The notes beneath the pieces are model-generated. The model was not told the origin of the DNA. It was given only the letters and a program-made list of their open reading frames with translations, and did no database searches. From NCBI RefSeq assembly GCF_012641435.1, contig NZ_JABAIJ010000009.1, forward strand, positions 1 through 64,000: a stretch of DNA of 64,000 bases, in the 5' to 3' direction. Of the stretch, positions 56,008 through 64,000 are shown in pieces. Position 1 is the stretch's first letter. Each line of letters starts with the position of its first letter. The translations under genes were made by a program, and so were the position numbers. This stretch comes from Rhizobium sp. P38BS-XIX. Lineage in GTDB: Bacteria > Pseudomonadota > Alphaproteobacteria > Rhizobiales > Rhizobiaceae.

Positions 56008-57495
56008 TTAGACCTGGAATTCAAGAGAGGCGGCAAAGACCATGAGGTTGCCGACAATCTTGACCTGTTGGCGGGCTTCAAGACGGTTGCGATCGTTCGC
56101 AGCGATGGCAAAAACGCTCTGCTTGACCGTCGTCTGTGTGTCCTCGATCCAGACGTTGTCCGAATAGAGCTTGCACCGCGCCGCCCACGACGCCTTCATT
56201 CGGCCAGGCGTCACGACGGCGGTGTTAACAGCGCCGTCATTGTCGTAGCTGACGGCGAATGCCGATGCGCTATCGTCCTCGGCAAGCTTGGAGCGCGGAT
56301 ACATCAGCGTGACATAGCCCGCCCAATCGTAGCGGATGCGGCTCATCGTGGCCGGGACCATGATGTCCAGCCAGGCGCGATCGGGAATGCCAAGCGATGA
56401 CATCTTGTACGTAGTCACGATGCGCGAAATCGTCGTCGTGCCATCGGGCAGGTGATCGAACGTCGAAATACCGGAGCCGAGAAGCAGGTTCTGCTCGGTC
56501 TCTTCGAACTGGTCGATTTCGTCCGGAGCTTCCACACCAGGCACCACGAGCGAGCGGAGCTGACGCGCCGGGTCGTTGGTGAGATGGAAGGCGGCAAGGC
56601 CGCAAACCGCTGCTGCCAAGTTCCACGAGCTCGTCGGGGAGTTGCTGAGACCCATCGCAGACAGGAACGGCAGATTGGTGAGGTTGCCGAAGGTGGTGAG
56701 CTGGCCGAACGTGCCGGCCTTGGCCACGAAGCCATGCACATCGAGCTTGGCGGTCGCGGTATACCGATCGCCCAGCCACTGCGCCAACGCGGCCATGTTC
56801 GTGACATCGCTCCACGGCATCAGGGCCATGGTGAACCAGGTGTTTGCGATGGTATCGAGCGCGGCCTGGACGAGCGGATTTCCAGCACCGCCCGTCATGG
56901 CGTCGATGGCAATCGTCAGGCTCGGAGGCAGCGCCTGGGCCTTAACGTCCACGCGCAAATTGATATCGTTGCCGACTTCGCCACCGCTCCTGGCCGTGCA
57001 TGTCACCACGCCGGCCGCAGCTGCAGCCGTGACGACATTCGCCGTGTCGGCATTGATGGCGGCGGCAAGCGCGGTCGCCATGGACGCGGCCGTGTCAGTT
57101 GAGCGCACGGTGATGCGGATCGGCCGGCCACCGATCTTGAAGCGCAAGACCATGGCGACGGGAACCGTGCCGGTAAAGGTCAGCTTGCCCGCCGCCTTCA
57201 CCGCGCCGACAGCGTCGGCGAGCGCGGTCACGTAGAGAGGCGTCGTCTTGTTCGCCTTGCGAAAGCTCGCGACCATCTCAGCGCCGATCGAGCCTTGACC
57301 GAAATAGGCGATGCCTTCCTCGCCACGGGTGATCTGGACGATCTGGCCGGGTGCGAGCGTGCCAGCGGCAAGCTTGTGGCCGACGATGACAACCTTCTGC
57401 GGATAGGGCAGAACGCCGACATTCTGATAGTTCGGCTTGATTTCGATCAGGGTGGCGGGTTCAAGCCAGTCCAGCGGGATCTCGTTGAAGTCCAT
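56008..57495 (-). CDS. Tail sheath protein (Mu gpL-like)
   Basis: A 495-residue contractile sheath protein. The early FNEIPLDWLEPATLIEIK, the central ALDTIANTWFTMALMPWSDVTNMAALAQWLG and the C-terminal RMKASWAARCKLYSDNVWIED are typical of Mu-family sheaths. Its presence shows the phage is a myovirus. The start codon shares one base with the gp38-like stop. Confidence 0.92.
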   Translation of the reverse strand: MDFNEIPLDWLEPATLIEIKPNYQNVGVLPYPQKVVIVGHKLAAGTLAPGQIVQITRGEEGIAYFGQGSIGAEMVASFRKANKTTPLYVTALADAVGAVKAAGKLTFTGTVPVAMVLRFKIGGRPIRITVRSTDTAASMATALAAAINADTANVVTAAAAAGVVTCTARSGGEVGNDINLRVDVKAQALPPSLTIAIDAMTGGAGNPLVQAALDTIANTWFTMALMPWSDVTNMAALAQWLGDRYTATAKLDVHGFVAKAGTFGQLTTFGNLTNLPFLSAMGLSNSPTSSWNLAAAVCGLAAFHLTNDPARQLRSLVVPGVEAPDEIDQFEETEQNLLLGSGISTFDHLPDGTTTISRIVTTYKMSSLGIPDRAWLDIMVPATMSRIRYDWAGYVTLMYPRSKLAEDDSASAFAVSYDNDGAVNTAVVTPGRMKASWAARCKLYSDNVWIEDTQTTVKQSVFAIAANDRNRLEARQQVKIVGNLMVFAASLEFQV

Positions 57496-57740
57496 TACTT
57501 AGCTCCTTTGCCTTTGCCGGTGGCCGGCTCTTCAGTCTGCAGCTCGGTTGGCAGGGGATCGCTTGCTGGAGGATCGCTCGGCGGCGGCTCCTCGGCGGGC
57601 GGTTCCGCTTCCACAAGGTCGAGATCGCGAAGGCGGCGACGCACGAACAGGGTGTCCGGCGCATCCATGCCTTCGGCCGGCCACGGCTGGCCGTCCTGTT
57701 GGAACATCGTCCGGCCTTCGCCGGGTTTGAGAAACGGCAT
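57495..57740 (-). CDS. Mu gp38-like protein (DUF2635)
   Basis: An 81-residue protein. MPFLKPGEGRTM and WPAEGMDAPDTLFVRRRL form the DUF2635 pattern, followed by a Pro/Glu-rich tail. It always sits just before the sheath gene in Mu-like phages; its role is not established. Confidence 0.8.
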   Translation of the reverse strand: MPFLKPGEGRTMFQQDGQPWPAEGMDAPDTLFVRRRLRDLDLVEAEPPAEEPPPSDPPASDPLPTELQTEEPATGKGKGAK

Positions 57741-57743
57741 GGT

Positions 57744-58328
57744 CTACTCCTCGGCCGTGGGGATGTTTTGGGGAAGTTCGGGGCTGCCTTCGACGCCATC
57801 GGCAACAGCCCAGGTGATGTTGAGGCCCTTGAAATCCTCGATCGTCTTCAGCTTGTAGGGTGCTGGCGAGGTCTGGAAGTCGATCTCGAAATCCACCTGG
57901 GCAAGCACAACGCCTTCGTCGAGGATGCCTTCAGCCGTAATGGCGTGGGCCGCTGTCACGCTCGACAAGCCGATGCCATCGAACGGGATACCGTGAAGAA
58001 GCGCGGCGCTGACATCGATCATCGCGTCCAGGCCGAGGCCGTGCGCATCACCTTTGAAGCGGGTTTCAAGGCTGCCTGATGCTTTGAAGATCAGATAAAC
58101 ACGCCACAGCATCTTCCCTTTGAGCTGCCGTCCGCTGTTCGGGTCGGGTTTCATGCCCATCCAAGCGAGGCCGACGAAGGGCGAGATGCGGATCACACGT
58201 TCAAACTCGCGCAGCGTCATGGTCGGCGGCACGCGCTCGATGCCGAAAATCTTCTCCGGAAAGGCGATGCGGAGGCGCTCGACGATCGCCGGCTCCATCA
58301 TGCGGACAGGCTGAAACTGAAGGTCCAT
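57744..58328 (-). CDS. Mu gp37-like protein (DUF1834)
   Basis: A 194-residue protein. The segment VERLRIAFPEKIFGIERVPPTMTLREF near the N-terminus and WRVYLIFKASGSLETR agree with the gp37 (DUF1834) family, a tail-terminator-like component. The ATG at 58328 is chosen because the upstream extension runs through the gp36 gene in a non-protein-like frame. Confidence 0.8.
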   Translation of the reverse strand: MDLQFQPVRMMEPAIVERLRIAFPEKIFGIERVPPTMTLREFERVIRISPFVGLAWMGMKPDPNSGRQLKGKMLWRVYLIFKASGSLETRFKGDAHGLGLDAMIDVSAALLHGIPFDGIGLSSVTAAHAITAEGILDEGVVLAQVDFEIDFQTSPAPYKLKTIEDFKGLNITWAVADGVEGSPELPQNIPTAEE

Positions 58329-58333
58329 CGCGA

Positions 58334-58765
58334 TCACCAGAGATTTTCGCGGGTCATGAGACGCTCGCGATCGGAGATGCGCGGACCAGTGCCGACAGCA
58401 TCGGTGCCGGTCGGCTCGGCAAGCGGAAGATCCAGATGAATGGTTTCGGTCGCCACGCCCTTCAGCCAGGCGGTCACGTCGTCGCGGGCCTTGGTCATTT
58501 CGGTGGTCGGCGTCGTATGCTCGCCATCGGCCAGGTCGTAGCGCGCGAGGATGCAAGCGGCGCGAATGATCTCTGCAGGCGGTACGGCGATCGGCGCGAA
58601 GTACCGCCCACGGACGTAGCCGTCGATCAGTGCCGTCGCGTCGGACAATGCTCTGTTGATCACGTCTGCATTAACCGTCTCCGCGGTGCGGTCTTCCGGC
58701 CGGGAGAGGCGGATCATCTGCGTCTCGCCAAAGCGGGAGATCATGTCGGCGACGGTTGCGTACAA
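58334..58765 (-). CDS. Mu gp36-like protein (DUF1320)
   Basis: A 143-residue head-tail connector-type protein. YATVADMISRFGETQMIRLS, then INRALSDATALIDGYVRGRY and AACILARYDLADGE, are the DUF1320 pattern. I chose a TTG start at 58765: it has AGGAGA upstream and begins exactly where family members do (MYATV-like). A longer in-frame start at 58933 overlaps the gp35-like gene and looks random. Confidence 0.84.
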   Translation of the reverse strand: MYATVADMISRFGETQMIRLSRPEDRTAETVNADVINRALSDATALIDGYVRGRYFAPIAVPPAEIIRAACILARYDLADGEHTTPTTEMTKARDDVTAWLKGVATETIHLDLPLAEPTGTDAVGTGPRISDRERLMTRENLW

Positions 58766-58832
58766 AGTCTTTCTCCTGGTGGTGTGACGGCGGGGCCGCA
58801 TTGCCCCGCCGTCGCGGTCTTGCTCTCGGGAG

Positions 58833-59264
58833 TTATTTCTTGGGCGCGGTCTTGCCGGTTCCGTCGCCCTGGGCGGCGGTCGCGGCTTCGAGCTGCTTTT
58901 GAAGGTCGGCGATCGTGCCGTTGGCGGCGTCAAGCTTCTTGCCGAGATCGTCGATGGTATTGTCCGAGGCGGCCGTGATGGTTGCCAGCTTTTCGGCGAC
59001 TGCGTTCGCGACGGCGGTGTTGAAGCCGGCCTGCAGCTCGTCAGCCTTCAGCGCGACAAGCCGCGCCACTTCGGCCGCGATCGCTTCGTTGGACGCCTTC
59101 AGGCCATCGCCTGTCACTTGCTGAACGATGAAGGCCTTGTCTTCACGGAAGGCCTTAAGCTGCTGTTCGGTCCAGTGGCCGTCGTCATAGATCGCGGTGG
59201 CGGGGTGTGTCACACCGTTGCGACGAATGCCCGGCTGCGTGCAGATAATCTGGATTTTCGGCAT
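58833..59264 (-). CDS. Mu gp35-like protein
   Basis: A 143-residue protein. The N-terminal ~55 residues (IQIICTQPGIRRNGVTHPATAIYDDGHWTEQQLKAF) match the gp35/HI1506 family, and the rest is a long acidic helix likely to form a coiled coil (DDLGKKLDAANGTIADLQKQLEAA). It sits between the major head and gp36 genes. Confidence 0.8.
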   Translation of the reverse strand: MPKIQIICTQPGIRRNGVTHPATAIYDDGHWTEQQLKAFREDKAFIVQQVTGDGLKASNEAIAAEVARLVALKADELQAGFNTAVANAVAEKLATITAASDNTIDDLGKKLDAANGTIADLQKQLEAATAAQGDGTGKTAPKK

Positions 59265-59315
59265 TTACGTTTCCTTCTTCGGGTTTCGGGAAAGCGGCCT
59301 CGGTGCCGATTTCCG

Positions 59316-59352
59316 AAAACCCGCCAGCAACGGGAGAGGACGTTGCTGGCGG
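59316..59352 (-). terminator. Stem-loop with T-tract after the major head gene
   Basis: On the minus strand CCGCCAGCAAC and GTTGCTGGCGG form a perfect 11-bp stem with a 10-base loop, followed by GTTTT. It may terminate part of the transcription after the capsid gene. Confidence 0.7.
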
Positions 59353-59361
59353 TCACGCTTC

Positions 59362-59380
59362 AGCGGTCGCCGCGACCGCT
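59362..59380 (-). repeat. Second hairpin after the major head gene
   Basis: AGCGGTCG / CGACCGCT form an 8-bp perfect stem with a three-base loop, six bases after the major head gene's stop and just before the larger stem-loop. Confidence 0.6.
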
Positions 59381-59386
59381 TGGCGA

Positions 59387-60280
59387 TCAGGCAAGATGCG
59401 GGATGACCATCACCTTGGCGGTCTTGGCCCAGACGTTGGTTTCGCCGCCGTTGATGAGCGCTGCTTCAAGCAGGGAGCGTCCCTGGTCTTCCAGCTCCGG
59501 CGGCACAAGCAGGGTTGCGGCGCGGATCGGCATAACTTCGCCGCTGCGTTTCCGAATTGTCTGCATGGCCGTGCGCGCCGCTTTATAATTGTCCTTGTTA
59601 AGCTCGGCCTTCGATTTGTAGGCGAGCTGCCAGAGACCGAAGCCGGCATTTCCGCGCGTGTCAGCGCCCCAGACATATTCGTTGCGCCAGAAGACGTTCG
59701 GATCGGTGTCTGAAAACATCTGCGTCAACTTGATCGGATCACGCGTCTGCCAGATCATCGGCTTAACGATCTTGGTATCGTCGATGATGTACCAGGCAGG
59801 ACCCGTTCCGGGCATGTAATTCGAAACCGAAATCAGATTGCCCTGTTCATTATAACCGGGATGATCAGTGTCGAAGTAATACTGACCGTCATAGCAGGCA
59901 GTGGCTTCACCCTTTTTGAAGAGCGGCCAGACAAGCGTGTCGGGGAATTGCGCCCCATCCTGACCGTATTGGGCCGCCAATGGCGTGAAGATCCCGATCT
60001 GATCATCGCGGATCTTGTCGCGGTTGATTTTCAGGGTCTTTTCAAAGCGGCGATTTCTGATCGAATAAAGATCAGCGCCGACATCGAACGCGACACGGTC
60101 ACCAATCCATTCACGCCAGCCTGGCAAATCGTCCAGGCGCGGGTATTCGTTGACTGCCGTGGTGGAAGGAACCGTCATCGCGACGGAATTATAGAAGGTC
60201 TCGGTCGCACCGAGGGACTGATTGAAGATGGTCGAAAGCGACGTGTAAATGCCGCGCAGGTTGGCAACAGTGATATCCAT
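59387..60280 (-). CDS. Major head protein (Mu gpT-like)
   Basis: A 297-residue Mu-type major capsid protein (HK97 fold). The N-terminus NLRGIYTSLSTIFNQSLG, then YPRLDDLPGWREWIGDR, FDTDHPGYNE-type loop and the C-terminal LLVPPELEDQGRSLLEAALINGGETN are all family hallmarks. Length equals that of the family. Two hairpins follow the stop. Confidence 0.92.
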   Translation of the reverse strand: MDITVANLRGIYTSLSTIFNQSLGATETFYNSVAMTVPSTTAVNEYPRLDDLPGWREWIGDRVAFDVGADLYSIRNRRFEKTLKINRDKIRDDQIGIFTPLAAQYGQDGAQFPDTLVWPLFKKGEATACYDGQYYFDTDHPGYNEQGNLISVSNYMPGTGPAWYIIDDTKIVKPMIWQTRDPIKLTQMFSDTDPNVFWRNEYVWGADTRGNAGFGLWQLAYKSKAELNKDNYKAARTAMQTIRKRSGEVMPIRAATLLVPPELEDQGRSLLEAALINGGETNVWAKTAKVMVIPHLA

Positions 60281-60288
60281 CGTACCCT

Positions 60289-60678
60289 CTAAAGCGTCTT
60301 GAGCCAGACGCCATCTGCGTCGATTGCGTGGAGCGTGCCGGCCTGCAGCAAAGCACCGGCCGTCAGCGTGAAAGTGTCGTCGGCCGAGGCATAGACGGGC
60401 TTGCCGATATCGGCCGGCGTTGCACCGGACAGCGGGATCAGCGTAACGCCTTTCTTGGCGACGACCGTCCAGTCGCCAGTTGCACCGTTACGGTTGTCGA
60501 TGCTCTCCTCGGCGAAACCGATCAGGGCGACGGCGCTGGGGTGGGCTGCCGGCACGGCGGCAAGAGCGGCCGTCACGCCGACCATGGTACCCCCGAAGAT
60601 CCGGACGCCGGCCAATGCCTGATAGCCGTAGCTATCGCCCGAACGCCATCTACGGCGAATGTCTGCCGTTGCGGCCAT
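60289..60678 (-). CDS. Small capsid-associated protein (DUF2190-like)
   Basis: A 129-residue strand-rich protein between the protease/scaffold and major head genes. The segments KKGVTLIPLSGATPADIGKPVYASADDTFTLT and GTLHAIDADGVWLK resemble small capsid cement proteins of the DUF2190 kind. The position suits a head-decoration subunit. Recognition is by pattern and context. Confidence 0.65.
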   Translation of the reverse strand: MAATADIRRRWRSGDSYGYQALAGVRIFGGTMVGVTAALAAVPAAHPSAVALIGFAEESIDNRNGATGDWTVVAKKGVTLIPLSGATPADIGKPVYASADDTFTLTAGALLQAGTLHAIDADGVWLKTL

Positions 60679-60679
60679 G

Positions 60680-61735
60680 TCAGAGATCCTTTCCGAACAG
60701 CACCTTGTGCTGCGTTTTGAAAGCTTCGGGATCGACGCCCATCATTGCGGCGATGGCCAGCTCTTCCGAAGTCGCGGTTTCGCCGGCACGCGGCAGCTCG
60801 CGTCCACCAAGGCCACCGGAATTGATCGACGGCATCAGCTTGATCTCGGCCTCGACCTCGGCCGGGTTCTTGATGTGGCGCGCGATCATGTGATCCTTCA
60901 GCGCCGGGATGATCTTCCCCTCTTTGATGGCATCGCCAACGACAGTTTCCGCGCGCTCCTGGGCATTGTGCGTGGTGACCGTGTTGAGCTGGGTCGTAAG
61001 CGTCGAAACCTGCGACTGCAGCGAGACGAGCTGATCCTTGAGGCTGGCGTTTTCCGCATCCGTGGCGGACGGCTTGCCCTTCGACTGGACGGCAGTCACG
61101 AGGGCATCGGGAGCGGTGTCGGCGGCAACGCCGGCAGCCTCGGCCACGCGGGCCATCAGGGCGGCACCTGCCGTCCGTGCTGCGTTTGCCGCCTTGACGG
61201 CTGCCATGACGGCAGTTTCGTCGGCGGTCTCCGGAAGGCCGAGCGCCTTCCGCAGTTCTTCAAGCATGGTGTTGTCCTCTTGTGCGTGAAGTGATTTCAG
61301 GGAAGTCAGGTTCGGGTCGTTCGTCAGCGCCACGCGCAGCATCTTCGCGACCTTGTAGGGCTTGCTCTGGCCGTGCAGAAAAACCGGAGACAGGAAGCCA
61401 TAGGCTTTGCCGGCCACGAGGCTCTTGCCTTCGTCGGTCCATTGGACGCGACCCCAAAGGCCATCTTCGCGCGCCTGCAGCTCGACGATCCAGCCGCGAG
61501 CCGGCGACGGATGGCCTTGCTTGCCGGCCAGATCGATGGAGTGATTTTCATCGACAGGAAGGCGCATGCCGTCCTTGTCGAATTGAGCGATCAACGCGGC
61601 CATGTCCGGCTTGGCATAAGGGCCGCGCCCATCAGCGCCGGTAAACTCGGCAGCCGGCAGGATGTGCAGCCAATCCGGCACGTCCGCGCCGGTCTGCATC
61701 AGGGCAATAAAGAGAGAGTTGATCGCTGTTTTCAT
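60680..61735 (-). CDS. Head maturation protease/scaffold (Mu gpI-like)
   Basis: A 351-residue Mu-like I protein. The N-terminal protease half has HILPAAEFTGADGRGPY, the active-region DENHSIDLAGKQGHPSPARGWIVEL and AYGFLSPVF. The C-terminal half is helical and acidic, with a coiled-coil stretch (DQLVSLQSQVSTLTTQLNTV), the scaffold part corresponding to Mu Z. An internal start for a separate scaffold is plausible, as in Mu. Confidence 0.9.
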   Translation of the reverse strand: MKTAINSLFIALMQTGADVPDWLHILPAAEFTGADGRGPYAKPDMAALIAQFDKDGMRLPVDENHSIDLAGKQGHPSPARGWIVELQAREDGLWGRVQWTDEGKSLVAGKAYGFLSPVFLHGQSKPYKVAKMLRVALTNDPNLTSLKSLHAQEDNTMLEELRKALGLPETADETAVMAAVKAANAARTAGAALMARVAEAAGVAADTAPDALVTAVQSKGKPSATDAENASLKDQLVSLQSQVSTLTTQLNTVTTHNAQERAETVVGDAIKEGKIIPALKDHMIARHIKNPAEVEAEIKLMPSINSGGLGGRELPRAGETATSEELAIAAMMGVDPEAFKTQHKVLFGKDL

Positions 61736-61819
61736 GGCACGAGAAATGCCACGGCCGCGAACGCGATATCATGCCCGACAGGGCGGGCGGCAAGATTAGC
61801 GAGAAATCAGAAGGGGGAT

Positions 61820-62326
61820 TTAGTGGCGAGTGCTATAGCGCTCGACGAACTCGAAGACGATTTCCGCGATCGAGGTTTGATCGTCACTGGATATACCGAG
61901 GAACGGGCGAGCGGGCAAGGTCACCTTTTTCGCAACGACCAATTCGCCACCCATCCGGAAGAACAGATGCGAGGCAGACTTCGGCTCGATCACCGCGCCG
62001 AACTGGTGAGGCGCGGCATAGATGACATTGGTGCCGACGAGCACCTGGTCGTTGCCAGGACGGGAATTGATGCTGTCGCGAAGCCGGCCACTCTCGGTCA
62101 GGATACGCGTGTTGCGCTTGCCTTCAGCATAGGTCGGGTTGAGGATATGCCATGGCTGGCCGTCCGGATCTTGCTGCGTGACGAAACGCATATGGGTGGA
62201 GGCAACCAACTCCGTCCCGATCGCGGCCATGACAGGCCGGGTGTTCGTCATCAGCCGGGTCAGCTGCTCGAAGCCACGTACAACGGCCTGGTCGTTGATT
62301 GTGACCGAGATCGATGCACCAGCCAT
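61820..62326 (-). CDS. Virion morphogenesis protein (Mu gpG-like)
   Basis: A 168-residue protein of the phage virion morphogenesis family: NPTYAEGKRNTRILTESGRLRDSI in the middle and ARPFLGISSDDQTSI at the end are the family signatures. In Mu G is needed for tail/head joining. An 84-base gap separates it from the protease gene. Confidence 0.9.
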   Translation of the reverse strand: MAGASISVTINDQAVVRGFEQLTRLMTNTRPVMAAIGTELVASTHMRFVTQQDPDGQPWHILNPTYAEGKRNTRILTESGRLRDSINSRPGNDQVLVGTNVIYAAPHQFGAVIEPKSASHLFFRMGGELVVAKKVTLPARPFLGISSDDQTSIAEIVFEFVERYSTRH

Positions 62327-62365
62327 TCATTTGCCTTTCCGCCCGATCGGGCTTATATTCTATGG

Positions 62366-62432
62366 GACGCGCCGACCAGGACGGCCAGCCTTCAGGCTGT
62401 TGGGATCAGCATTTCCGGCTCCCCGGCGCGTC
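62366..62432. repeat. Nested inverted repeats between gpF and gpG genes
   Basis: The outer arms GACGCGCCG (62366-62374) and CGGCGCGTC (62424-62432) pair over 9 bp and enclose a small hairpin CAGCC-ttca-GGCTG (62386-62399). A further 12-bp palindrome GCCCGATCGGGC lies at 62341-62352. No gene fits the 113-base gap, so this is a structured intercistronic RNA. Confidence 0.55.
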
Positions 62433-62439
62433 GTTTCCC

Positions 62440-63657
62440 TCACAAGCCTTGGATATCGAAGTTCCGTCGAAGCGCCTTCTCGTTGGTGCGACGGAGCGAG
62501 ACCATGTAGATTTCCTGACGGCCGTCTTTTTTCACGACCTTCAAAGCTGCGTGATACAGCTCGCCCTCATAGCGCCCAACCAAAGCCGGCCGGCCGTTGG
62601 CGTCGCGCACCAGGCGGCCGTTTTTGGCGAGCCATTTCGGCAGGACGGCATAAACTTCGGGCGTGGCTTCGGAATGGTGAAGGTGGCTTCGGATGGTGTC
62701 GGCCGATAGACGGACTTCGACGCCTGGCTTGACCTCCATGAATTTCGCCATGGGCTTGTCAGCGACTGCCACCGGGGTCCAGCTTCCATCGGGCCACTTT
62801 CCCCGAAGGGCTGACCGTACGAAAGCCGCCGCCGTCGCATCGTCGGCTGAGACAGCTTTTGGCCCAGGAGCGGTTTGCGCCAACCAGGCTTGACCGGGAT
62901 TATAGGCGAACGAGCCATCCACGCCGAGCGGCTGATCCGTGCCGAGCTGGTCGAGATCGGGAGCGCGATCGGGACCGGCCTTGCCCATCCGGCGAAGACC
63001 GCCACGCGAAACCGGTGTGACGAAGCAGCCGCAGCCATAGCCGTTCGGCGGATAGGCAACCGACCAGAACGTATCGTTGGCCGGATACACCTGGCCGTCC
63101 CAGGCTTTGTGCTGAAGCCGGGGATGGACAGCGCCCGAATGATGATACTGCCAGTAGGGAAAGGTCGCGAGCGTATCCGGCTCGGTCATCTGCGCATAGC
63201 GGCCAGCGGCATAAGCGGTGCGCAGATTGGTTTCGAAAATCGTCCTGGTGCGCCATCCCCGATCGCCGTTGTAGGACCAGCCGTGGCGCTTCACGATATT
63301 GTCAAAGCCGGCGCGGAACTCCTCGAGCGTTGTTCCCTTTTCGAGGGCCTTCAGGATCTCCGACTTGAAATCGTCAACGATTGCCTTCTTATTGGCACCC
63401 GCGACCATGAACATCTTGCTGTGTGCGCCGTCCCAAACGTCGCGGAAGCTTGTTGTGGTGACAGCGACCTTCTGTTTCAGAAAGTCGATCGCCTCATCAA
63501 ACGGCAAGGAAACGGCGCTGAGCGTCGAAGCCATCAGGGCAACGCCCATCACCATCGATTTCGAAGCACTTTCAAAGGCCGCTGACGCGCTTTTGAACAT
63601 TTTCGCGATCATCGGGCGGGGACGCGTGTCCTTGCGCGTCTGTGAGCCTCTATTCAT
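62440..63657 (-). CDS. Head morphogenesis/minor head protein (Mu gpF-like)
   Basis: A 405-residue protein of the Mu F family. Diagnostic segments are RTIFETNLRTAYAAGRYAQM, YWQYHHSGAVHPRLQHKAWDGQVYPANDTFW and YPPNGYGCGCFV. The C-terminal ~90 residues (VYAVLPKWLAKNGRLVRDANGR and on) form an extra domain also seen in phage-borne F proteins. The ATG at 63657 overlaps the portal stop (ATGA), so the two are translationally coupled. Confidence 0.9.
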   Translation of the reverse strand: MNRGSQTRKDTRPRPMIAKMFKSASAAFESASKSMVMGVALMASTLSAVSLPFDEAIDFLKQKVAVTTTSFRDVWDGAHSKMFMVAGANKKAIVDDFKSEILKALEKGTTLEEFRAGFDNIVKRHGWSYNGDRGWRTRTIFETNLRTAYAAGRYAQMTEPDTLATFPYWQYHHSGAVHPRLQHKAWDGQVYPANDTFWSVAYPPNGYGCGCFVTPVSRGGLRRMGKAGPDRAPDLDQLGTDQPLGVDGSFAYNPGQAWLAQTAPGPKAVSADDATAAAFVRSALRGKWPDGSWTPVAVADKPMAKFMEVKPGVEVRLSADTIRSHLHHSEATPEVYAVLPKWLAKNGRLVRDANGRPALVGRYEGELYHAALKVVKKDGRQEIYMVSLRRTNEKALRRNFDIQGL

Positions 63658-64000
63658 GACCTGCCTGCAATGTCGTCGAGCAACGATGCCTGGCCTGCAA
63701 GGTGCGCAAGCGCCATGCCCCTGGCCATCGCTTCCGTGAGTTCGTCGGATGAGAGATCGAGCGCAGCCAGGCGCTCGGCCGCATCGCGCAAATCTGTCGC
63801 CGACATGAGGACCGCTTTTACCTCGTCGATCATGCCGCCCATCGCGCCGGCCGCATCACGCTCCAGGCGCTCCGTCATCGCATCGACGATTTCGTCCGGC
63901 GTCTGGCGGGCATGGGTGCCGTCAAAGAGGCGATCGAACATTGCCTGCAGCGCCTTCTTGTTTTGGCGGGCGCTCGGTTGCTCTGGCAGTGCGGGTGCGA
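63654..64000 (-). CDS. Portal protein C-terminus (Mu gp29-like, partial)
   Basis: The reading frame is open from the window edge to its TGA, covering the last ~115 residues. The helical acidic sequence (DEIVDAMTERLERDAAGAMGGMIDEVKAVLM and SDELTEAMARGMALAHLAGQASL) is the usual end of Mu gp29/DUF935 portal proteins. The rest, including the portal core, is outside the window. Confidence 0.82.
   Translation of the reverse strand, partial: APALPEQPSARQNKKALQAMFDRLFDGTHARQTPDEIVDAMTERLERDAAGAMGGMIDEVKAVLMSATDLRDAAERLAALDLSSDELTEAMARGMALAHLAGQASLLDDIAGRS

Larger units (their letters stand above)
41700..64000. mobile_element. Mu-like prophage, late-gene half (continues past the window)
   Basis: Nearly every gene from 44.1 kb to the edge matches a Mu-type structural gene, in Mu order, read on the minus strand from portal to tail fibre. 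By analogy with Mu the end near 41.7 kb is the right end of the phage. The exact terminus is unresolved; it lies between the tRNA-His CCA and the small secreted-protein gene. Transposase A/B, repressor, lysis and terminase genes would be beyond 64 kb. The structural genes look intact, so the prophage may be functional. Confidence 0.85.

Overview
The window is chromosomal DNA of an alphaproteobacterium of the Rhizobiaceae (Rhizobium/Agrobacterium/Sinorhizobium type). The evidence is GC-rich coding, the aglR-EFGAK alpha-glucoside operon next to zwf-pgl-edd (an order known from Sinorhizobium meliloti), a putrescine uptake and catabolism set, a PdhS/PleC-type histidine kinase, a phasin, and a tRNA-His with the alphaproteobacterial form (no G-1, A73, G1:U72). 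The window begins inside the 3' end of folD. From about 41.7 kb to the right edge it is a Mu-like prophage, cut by the edge.

Region by region. (1) 0.2-8.0 kb: the LacI-type repressor aglR is divergent from aglE-aglF-aglG-aglA-aglK (binding protein, two permeases, cytoplasmic alpha-glucosidase, ATPase). Two near-identical palindromes in the shared promoter region are probable AglR operators. (2) 8.2-13.6 kb: a small degenerate PilZ-like protein, an unknown lipoprotein, and zwf-pgl-edd, which feeds glucose 6-phosphate into the Entner-Doudoroff pathway. (3) 13.7-27.7 kb: gamma-glutamylputrescine synthetase and oxidase, a flavoprotein, a chemoreceptor, a LysR regulator, an aldo/keto reductase and the putrescine ABC transporter potFGHI. 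(4) 27.7-41.4 kb: an AsmA protein, acetoacetyl-CoA synthetase, a DbpA-type DEAD-box helicase, a small P-loop kinase, a LysR regulator divergent from an EamA exporter, a GFA-fold protein, a 1199-residue PdhS-like kinase and a phasin with a good promoter palindrome and terminator.

(5) 41.6-64 kb: a tRNA-His gene, then the right-hand (late) half of a Mu-like prophage read on the minus strand. From the window's right edge leftwards the order is portal (C-terminus), gpF head morphogenesis, gpG, gpI protease/scaffold, a small capsid-associated protein, gpT major head, gp35, gp36, gp37, gp38, gpL sheath, gpM tube, tail assembly chaperone with a -1 frameshift extension, tape measure, gpN, gp44, gp45 spike, gp46, gp47, gp48, repeat-built tail fibre and a DUF4376 tail protein. 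At the very end is cargo: a plus-strand membrane O-acyltransferase and a small secreted protein, in AT-richer DNA than the rest. Transposase, repressor, lysis and terminase genes would lie beyond 64 kb.

The most interesting observations are: an unannotated 50-codon reading frame joined to the tail chaperone by a T-TTT-TTG slippery heptamer; a tail fibre carrying four exact-length 127-residue repeats; the acyltransferase plus secreted-protein cargo at the prophage end; 9-bp repeats spaced 21 bp apart at the probable prophage terminus; paired AglR operators; and a candidate PhaR/AniA operator at the phasin gene. I did not find a clearly new defence or enzymatic system in this window.
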